Origin: Oreocharis arfaki
Taxonomy: Eukaryota > Chordata > Aves > Passeriformes > Paramythiidae
Reading direction: 5' to 3'
Assembly: GCA_013398015.1 (NCBI GenBank)
Contig: VZRR01004522.1
Coordinates: forward strand, 55,211-119,210
DNA: 64,000 nucleotides
Below the pieces are notes generated by a model that was given only the letters and a program-made list of their open reading frames with translations, made no database searches and had not been told where the DNA came from. Made by a program: the position numbers and the translations under genes. Shown here piece after piece: positions 55,473-64,000 of this stretch; positions within the stretch are counted from its first letter, which is position 1, and every line of letters begins with the position of its first letter.

Positions 55473-58400
55473 ATTCATGGAATTCTCGAGTAACATGGCA
55501 GATACCCAATGTTCCAAGAAATCCTGCTGACAAATTTTTTATTGTGGTATGGTCTTTTCTGAGTAATTGTGAAGAAAAAATGAAATATCTTTCCCTTTGT
55601 TCATGATCTAATGAACAAAATTCTGAATCTGCTTTCATTATTTCTGTGACCTGAGGTCAGTACTTCTTTTACATAATATGAATTTATGAATGCAGTACAG
55701 TAATAGCCCTTTCACATCTCAGTTTCAAAATGTAACATGGAATGATTTGGTGGAATTAGAATGTAATAATCTTGCAGTAATATTGTAAAAGCATTCGATA
55801 TTATATTACCCATTTGCAAGTTTTCAGTGGTGCTGTTTCAGTCTTCAAACACAGCTTAAAATGCTGTTCGACCAGGATAGTATGTGATATAAGATAGTCT
55901 GTATAGGAAACTATTTTCTTTGTTTATGTGATAGTATTTTCTTGGGAATGAAAATCCTACTTACTTGACAAAATATATCCGTAGTCATACGTGAACTTGA
56001 AGATTATTTGAAGACTTCTGACCACTTTGAAGTGAAGAGCCTGGTCTGGCTCGTCAGGTCTGCTCTGTAAAAACCTGATCTTTGCCTATGTCCTAGAGAA
56101 GACAGGACTCTACTGGTGTGGCTTGCTGGGAATGACAAAGTTCTTATCCAGTGACGATGATGGTACTTATAGCCAGAATATCGGTCCCAGGAATGTTCCC
56201 ATTGGGTTTATGAGGAAGAGTTTTGAGTCATGTCCAGGGATTTTCTGTGCATCACTGAGATACGTGGCTGACTGTTTATAGACTGGACAGTTTTCAAGAA
56301 ATCTGTGCTTCTCCAGTCAGATCCTGCTGCCACCTTAGGTCAATGATGGATTTTTTAGATTCTTTAATGAGTCAGGGAATCAGATACATGCTTGCCCTCT
56401 CGGAAGAGTGCTCATCAGTTTGAATGGGGCTCACATGCTTTTAACCAGCTATAGAAAAAGTACTGCTTAATTTGCCTAAGCAGGTCCAAAGGTGGAAGGT
56501 TTGGATAATTCACATCTGCTCAGTCAGCTGTGGTTGTGATTTTTGTTGTCCCCTGTCATTTCCAAACTCCTGCCCACACTCCCAGTTTGGGATTTTCCCC
56601 AGTGTATGCTGGAAAAAGTATGAGATTTTGTTTCTGAGGTTATGGTCTTTCAGAAAGATGAAATCTCCCAGACTTTGCAGGCACAGTAGTCTCTTCAGGT
56701 CCTAGAGTTATTGTTTAATCTGTGAACTGCATGTTTGGCTCAGGAAGAGACAAAGCAGGAAGGATTTGCCTGTTCAAATACAGACTTCTGCTTTGGAGCT
56801 GGTTATCTTGATTTCCTCGGTAGCCAGTGGAAAGAAACAGGTGTTGCTGGGATGTGACTCATCCCATCCAAGGCAGTGTCCCAGCAACCATCTGGCCACT
56901 CAGACCATCATGAACAATGTGGTACAAGTTTCATCAGAGCACAACTTATTAATGCCAGGAGTAAATAATGCATGTTTCCTTTACATCTTTACCATTAGCT
57001 AAGAATTACAGTACGTTTATTTGACCCATGCATATTTCTCTTCACAATAATAATTTGACTAGTATTGTGACAGGTTTTCATTGTCTAATCTCTGTTCCTT
57101 GTGTTAATTGAACAGAGAAAGAAATATGCACAGGTTAAGAAAGATTTTGGCTATTTTTAATGGAATAGATGTCCAAGTGTCTGTCCATGTGCATTTATAC
57201 TTCATCAATGGAGAGTGAAACTGCAGGTTTTCCGTTCATAGCAAGTCAAGAATAACAGTCTCATTCCTGTTAAACAGTTGTTCTTATTTTACCCTTGTGC
57301 TGGCAAATGCAGCTTCTGGAGGGCTCTGAATTTGAATAGGGTCTCCACTATTTCAAGCCAAGAGAAGTTTTGTGTCACAGGAAACTGCACACTTATGGCT
57401 CTATCTGTGCTGTAGCTCTCATTTTCAAGTGTGCCAAAAAGGGTGGTATTCATGGGTAGTCTCAAGAGATTAATCTTTCTCTGTTAGCCAGTCTTGGTGA
57501 ACAAATCCTGGCAATGTTCCTCTTTCAGGATCTTTACAGGATACTTTGACATCTAACGTTTCTTTTAGAATATGAAACCAGACTGGTAGAATTGCTGGAG
57601 TGTTAATTTACTACCTGGTGTCTGTCTCCTGGAGGAAGAGGAAAAAAACTGGAGAGCAGTGGTTCTCCCACTGGAATCTTGGCTTGAGGTGAATAGATGA
57701 ATGACAACATCTTTGTTCTGCAGTAGGGCCTGTCTGACCTTTCCTTTCCTGTTGAGTTGTGGAACAACAAAGTAAACATTTAACTGAATGTGGCAGCTTG
57801 AGACAATTGGCCCTATTGTAGAATGAAGCCAGTCCCTTTACTCTGCATAAATTCTCTTTGCTGGCAATGCTAATAGAGCTGCAGTGGAAGAAAGCCAGGC
57901 CTTTCTTTGGGCAAGACCCAAGTTTAAGCAGAAATACAAGTAGTGTGTGGCTTAGTCCCTGGAAGTGTCCTGGCTGTGGCAGGGCTGCTGAGGATCACCC
58001 ATGAACAGAGCACTTTCAAAAGGATTTTGTTTGTAGCATAGGAAATCAATTTGGAGTACTGAACTTTTCAAAGTCCTGCCATGAGGGCTGTTGGGAGTGG
58101 CTGGATATGATTTCTTTACTAGCAGAACAATGCTAGAATGGAATTACTGAGATGTATTCCCTGCACAAAGAGGAATAATTTCCAAAAGTGTTTCCTTGAT
58201 CTCACGGCACTGTCATGACATTGCATTCCCAGCTGAGGTGGGCTTCTGAGCATGAATAAACCCACGAGTTCTAAAATGCTATAGATTTACCTGAGCTTAA
58301 TGTTCATCCAACTCACATGTATGTAGTCTGTTCCCTTGTTCCAGGCTTAACAGTTCATACCAGCCTTCAACTGTGCTTTGTCACAATGCTGGAGTCTGCA

Positions 58401-61400
58401 TGTTCTCCTGAGGAGGACCTTGCTAATACATATGCACTACCCCGACCTTGCTTGTTTCCAGTCCATGAGTACCTTGTCGTCCTGCCTTTCTACTATGCAT
58501 GTAGAAAACAAACCTTACAAGCAGAAAGGGACAGTCTGGAAATACATTTATTTTAATGGTAGTTCTGCCTGTCTGATAAATCTGCTGCCCTGCTCTGTTT
58601 ATCGTGTGCTTTTTTTCTTTTAGATCAGACTGATAAATGAATTACTTTTAAACAGATTAGATGTCAGTAAGGATGGTACATCTTTGATGGACATTTAGTG
58701 CACTTAAATTTATAAGGAGTTTTACTTTCTCCTCTCAACTATGCTAGAATGCAGATGCCTGTTTCTTCTAACTTCCTGTAATTAATTTGATTGACTGAAT
58801 CATATCTGCATTTGGAATATACTTGCTTTCAGAGAATATTGGTCTTGTGCAAAAAAAAAAAAAAAAAGGAAGGCAGTGTATCAGCTGCACAAAGATCTGC
58901 TTTGTAGGGATCTCTTGGCCCCCAGAGAGCCTTTTCCTCTCTACAGCACCTGAATATTCTCAGTCTATACCTGAATATTCTCAGTCTATTCAATCAGGAA
59001 GTTGTGGAGTACCTCTGTCATATATGCAGAATTAAAAGATTTCAGGGAAAATGTCAAAAGAGCAACAAAATACGTGGTATACACACAGCTGAGCACTGAG
59101 CCCTGCCATTTTGTAAATAGGAAAGTCTTAGTTGTTCTGGACTCCCTTCCTGGATCCGCTTTCTTTTTTTCTGGGACAGTGGTCTGGACAGTTTTCACAA
59201 GTATGTGAAAAGTTGTTTTCTAGAGGGACTTTCACACCTTTTGATTTGCCAAGCCCCTACCCTGGGAAGGCAATTTTGCCCCTTCTCTGTGAGAAAAATT
59301 AAAGGTGTTAAAACTGATACTTCCCCAGTTTTTCAGACATGTTGCTCCTCTGTTTATTCTTTCTGCACGGCTCAATGTAAAAGTGTTCCTCTTGGTCACA
59401 GAAATTTTTTTTTGTAAAAAAACTTTATATTCCAATATTTGTTAAATTGCTGTACCTTCAAGTTCATAACATCATTGTACATCAGTTCTTTGCCAGATTG
59501 CCCCTACAAGCTTCCTAGGAGATGTCTTGGGGATTTCTTAAAATTTTAATGACGTAGACCTGTCACAGTTCTCATGTCTTCTGTTTTGTGGAGCTCCATT
59601 TGGATGAGGATGGACTTCAAGAGCTGGGCTTGTTAGATTGTAGCTCAATGAGGTTTTTGTTAGGTATTTTAAAGTGGGCTGTGCACAATTATTATAGTGT
59701 ATAGAAACCGTAGTACCTGTTCTCCTCTGTGGCTTAAAAGGGACAACAATGTTGCTTAAAGAGAAAAGGAGTCTAAACAGCTGAACCATTTGAGGTGTCC
59801 AATTTTTAGCAGTGAATGTTACATCCTAAGGCTGGCCTTGCTGAAAGCACAGACAGGACAAAGCCACTCCTGTGCGTTTTTCTTCTTTGTAGCAAGGTGA
59901 TTAATTGCTGAAGTACAACATTGATCAGGACTGGGCATGGAAATACTATCTTGCCTTTGCTTGTGTGGATGAAGGATTATGGGGAAAGTTGGTATTGCCA
60001 GTTGATGCCTAAGTACTGCACCTTACAATCTTCCTTTCCTGATTGCTCTATTTTTGGGTAACTCTCTAAACAGAGAATGTTTTACAAAGCCAGGGGGAAA
60101 AAAATGAAAAGAAACGAGTGAATTGGGCTATAATGTGAGAGAGGAGTCATCTTTCATGGAGACAGTGAAAAAGTCTTGTCCTTTTGTGTCCTTGGGGAAA
60201 TGTGCTCTTTGCTGTTCATGCTGGGGGTTACCTGAGTGCACTGTGCCATTGTCTGTCTGTGTGTGACCCTTCTGTGTGTTCAGCACTGCAAGTCATGTTC
60301 AGTGGTTCTCCCTGATTCTTTCAGGGAGATCATCTCTCTGCTTTAGACTTTCATCTCCAAAAGATTATTTTAACTTCTCAAAATGTAACAGAAGACTGTG
60401 CAGATGGGAGGCTTGAAAACTATTGTTCATCTCCTTCCCTCATGGGAAGGTTTATTGGTGTCCTGTTGGCAAGCAAAACACACACTTCTTTTTTTATAGA
60501 AGCAAAATTTATGATTCTTCTGGCCTGTGTAAATTCACTCAGCCCTTCTGGAGTTCATCCAACTCTAACTTTTCAGACTTGAAACACGGGCATTGGTTTG
60601 TTTAGCTCTATCTCAAGTATGAAAGTTTTAAAGCTGGGTTGTTTTGTTTTTTGTGGGTTTTTTTTGTTTTTTTTTTTAAATAATGTTTTGCTTCTCTAAA
60701 TAAGGAGCTTTGTAGGACTGACTCCAGGCTGCCTTTTTTTTTTTTTTTTAATACACCATAGCATTAAAAAACTACTTGTACACTGTCAGGATCTAAGGTA
60801 GAGTACATGTATATATATACATAAAACAACCAATGAAAAAACCCCATAAACCTTTCCTTGAAGAAAAGTATTTAATTCACTATTTCTAAAGGAAAGGTAT
60901 TAGAAAATAATTAGGATGATTTGTCACTAGTGCTTCTTACAGTGAGGTGATTGTTCAGTCATTTGAAATTTATCAACACTGTCTGGGTTTCTTCCTGTGA
61001 ATTTTATCCAGCTCACACTTGATCTTTGCCTTCAGAAGTGCCAGTGTAAAAGTTTAGGTGTCTGTGGTGTCAGATCACAGCGGAGTATCCCATTAGTTTT
61101 CTCCAGATTTAAATTCTAATGATTTTCTTTTTCAAGATCCACCTGTCCGACAAGTTTTGTTACTTAAAAAAAGTCAGCTCTGTAGAAGTTTGACGTGTGT
61201 GTAGCTTTTCAAGTGAAGGTGCAGAAACCTTTTGGAATCTCAAAACACTGAGGCAGGACAAGAGGCAGATGAAGGTCTTGCCTGCACAAGAACCTCGTGC
61301 AGAGTTGCTGCAGGGGAAGGGGGTTTGGGTCAAAGAGCTGTGTAGAGGTGGGAAGGAAATTGACAGAGGGCCTGTTGTCTCCTGCACCTCTTCTCCTGGA

Positions 61401-64000
61401 GAGGACAGAAGGTACGTACAAACCCAGAAAGTTCAGGTTAATTTTTTACTCCTGCCTTTTTCCCAGCCTTCAGCAATTCAGCCATCACTGTGTATATCCA
61501 GCCTCTTGCCAGAAACAGCTGCTCTGTGCTGCCCCGAGGAGCTCTGCTCTGCTTTTTGTGGAACTCTGAATGAAGCCATTTCTTTGTTCTGTCTCCCGCA
61601 GCTGTAAAAGAGAATAGCAATTTAAACACACTACAGGAGGTTTTATGCAAACCTAAAAAATGCCTCATGGACAAGAGTATTGTGCTGTTATTTCTTCAGT
61701 TGGTTTCACTGTCATGAAATTTTCACAGCGGCTGCAGTCACACAGGCTCAGGCTGGACAGTGTCTCTCACACTGGATGTAACAAGACTTAAAACCAGATA
61801 CAGACTAAAAGGCCCATAACTGTTACTTAGGCTTTGAGGGAAACGCTGAGTTTTTGGGAGTGGGCTTTATACTGGTCTTTTACTCTTCAAAGGTGTGCGT
61901 ATATGTCAGTGCTACCTGGATTTTCATGAAATGAAATTATAGGATGCCAAGGGAGAAAGGAAGGGGATGTTAGTTTCAGTTTTCTCTTGTTAGCAGGAGA
62001 AGATTTTTACTAGAAATGAGAACTCGGGTTGTGTGAAGTAAATTTTTTTCCTCAGTGAACAGTGTTCCCTTGAATAAAAAGTCCTGAGTTCTCAGAACAC
62101 CTATTTAACATTTCTGTATATCCTAATATTTGCCTAATAATTGGTGATTAAGGTATAATAGTTCTATTTAATTCCTATGTTAAGAGCATTTCTTGGGAAA
62201 ATAAGGTTAATGACAAAGTAAGATATTTGAGTGTCAGAATCTTGTGTTCTTGTTTCTCAAAACTGCCTTTTAGATGGGTGTTTGAGTATTTGGTGAGGAC
62301 GAGTACAATCCCATCTGTGAAAATTTCTGGCAAATAAGGAAGTAATGTAGTCTTAGATATTCTTGTTTTCATATACTTTTGGAAGACAGGGAGCTGTTGT
62401 GCAAGAATGCTCTGAATCAAACTTTGTCAAGTTTGTCTCTCCACACTTTTTGTCAGCTGGTTTCTGAGCAGGTGTGGCAGCTGGTGTGTTATTACACAGG
62501 AGTCTGTTGTGACAGGAAGTGGAGGGGAGTGTTATTGACATGAGCTGAGGACAGCAGAGAACTGTGGATCAGGCAGGGGCTGCAAAATCCATTTAAACTT
62601 GGGTTCCACTAAATCAGCCACTCCCAGAGCTGCTTTCTCTGACGGATCAGCAAACTCTGTTTTCTATGAAAATGGCAGCATAACAAGCTGCATGGTGTGT
62701 TTTCAGTATTTCCTCCTTGGTCAAAAGAGCATCCTTTTCCTGCAAGGACAGACCAGGTCGAAGTCAGTTTACAAAATCAAAGTGACACAAGTATAACATC
62801 AGCAGAACAAAATTAGGTGGTCAGGAGAGATGCCCACTCTTAGTAGCTGGTTCTAGTATGTGCCTCTCTCTCTGTTGCAGAAAAAAAAGAACATAAAATT
62901 AGAAATAACTTGTGGTTAATGTGCTTCATGAGTTCAGTTACCCAGAAGTAACGAGAGTGTGTCTCAGGGTCACATCCAGTTGTGTCACTTTGAATGGCAT
63001 TCATTCACATTCATTTGGGTCCAAATAATATAGTTTGATTCATGTTCATCCAAAGTACAAAATTTTGGGATATATAAAATACCTTTGTTATTTCCATATG
63101 AAGTTGATAGCACCAAAATGACACTGCAGTCAGCAGATCCCTTTTCATTAGTGCCCCAGCACTTGACCAGCATTCTTACTGGATATGCAGTGTATGTTAA
63201 TTAGCATTAACTTTTAAAAATATTTGTAAGAAATATTTTCTCCCACGAGAAAAACAAAAATTGTTGCTCAGAAAGCCAGTAATCAAATATTTGATTATTT
63301 TTGTGTAGGACAAAGAGTCTCTTATTAGGATTATATGCTCACACTTCTACAAAGATGCAGATTTAATCTATTTTATGATGAAAGATTAAACCCACAAATC
63401 CCATTTAATAGTGGATCTCTAGCAATAAGTAGCTATGCCATTTTATGGCTAATATCCAACATGGGAGTTAATAGCAAGGGCACATTTGTACCTGTTCCAC
63501 AGTGAAGACTAACTTGAATATTGCCTGTAAGGCAGGAATCAAACACTCTGTGGGGAACATTGCTAAACATTCTTGGAAAGGATAAATTGTTTTGCAGTGA
63601 TTTTGCTGATTATTAGTTAACTTATTTGCTTAGTTTCATAATAGGTCTCTTCAGACTAAAATGTCCATGTAAAATGTTTTATTGCAAATTCCTGATGGTC
63701 AGTTCTGGTTCTTTTACATTATAGTATTTGTTTGTTACAAATAATATGTGCACTTGGTTTGAAATGGCATTTCTGAAATACATTTATTTGCTGGTTCTTA
63801 CTATAAAATATAATTCCGTGTAAGTATAGCTTTTGACTTACACAGTTTATTCATATTTTTGGGATCTGGAAATCTTGAGGGGCTTTTTTTTGTTGTGCTG
63901 GTTGGTTTGACTGTGTCTTCTGTGGATCTTGTCCCCCTGAATGTGCTGACACAGTTTCAGTAGTTTATCCATTGGATATTACACAAATAGGGCAGAAGGT
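55473..64000. other. Intergenic DNA, no gene seen
   Basis: AT-rich with homopolymer runs (A run near 58850-58867, T run near 60731-60749), a TA repeat near 60811-60820 and a 16-base perfect palindrome at 63281-63296. AP-1 consensus sites lie at 56224, 56368 and 56855. No coding exon recognised up to the window's end. Confidence 0.45.
58948..58989. repeat. Perfect tandem duplication, 2 x 21 bases
   Basis: Two identical adjacent 21-base copies beginning ACCTGAATATTCTCAGTC. The lack of any difference suggests a recent duplication; the number of copies may vary between individuals. Confidence 0.92.

Overview
This is a stretch of vertebrate nuclear DNA, almost certainly from a bird. It holds two spliced protein-coding genes that face each other: PARK7 (DJ-1) on the + strand at the left, and ERRFI1 (MIG6/RALT) on the - strand in the middle. 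The predicted proteins are close to my recollection of the chicken and human orthologues. The repeats look avian: CR1 LINE 3' ends with the usual closing motif, and LTR fragments of a type I recall from bird genomes. PARK7 next to ERRFI1 matches the conserved order on human 1p36.23. I cannot name the species.

Layout. Positions 1-7,230 hold PARK7. A GC-rich edge and a possible non-coding first exon lie at the left border, followed by six coding exons from 1993 to 6929 (189 codons, all GT-AG) and a poly(A) signal at 7211. Positions 7,230-20,010 lie between the two converging 3' ends and hold CR1 fragments but no convincing gene. Positions 20,010-29,427 and beyond hold ERRFI1: a 3'UTR of about 1.3 kb, coding exons at 21350-22545, 23130-23206 and 23333-23454 (464 codons), then a 6 kb first intron. 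This leads to a CpG island (about 29,370-30,780) that is interrupted by a 612-base run of N (29710-30321). A - strand splice donor at 29427 probably closes the non-coding first exon, so the gap takes out some or most of the ERRFI1 promoter. Positions 30,800-64,000 lie upstream of ERRFI1. I see no coding gene there, only a probable solo LTR, an old antisense CR1, an ERV-type LTR fragment, another CR1 and much AT-rich non-coding DNA.

The two genes do not form a pathway. DJ-1 is a redox-responsive homodimeric protein. MIG6 is an inducible feedback inhibitor of EGFR-family kinases. In a regulatory sense the right half is the most interesting part, because it may hold distal control elements of ERRFI1. 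By eye I count nine AP-1 consensus sites between 47.0 and 56.9 kb where about one is expected, and an adjacent C/EBP-AP-1 pair at 39.08 kb.

I found no convincing undescribed system. The strongest unexplained structure is a pair of 58-base arms at 54017-54074 and 55415-55472. They are inverted, match at 57 of 58 positions and are 1.34 kb apart. All work was done by eye, so splice joints rest on reading frame and homology, and repeat edges are approximate.
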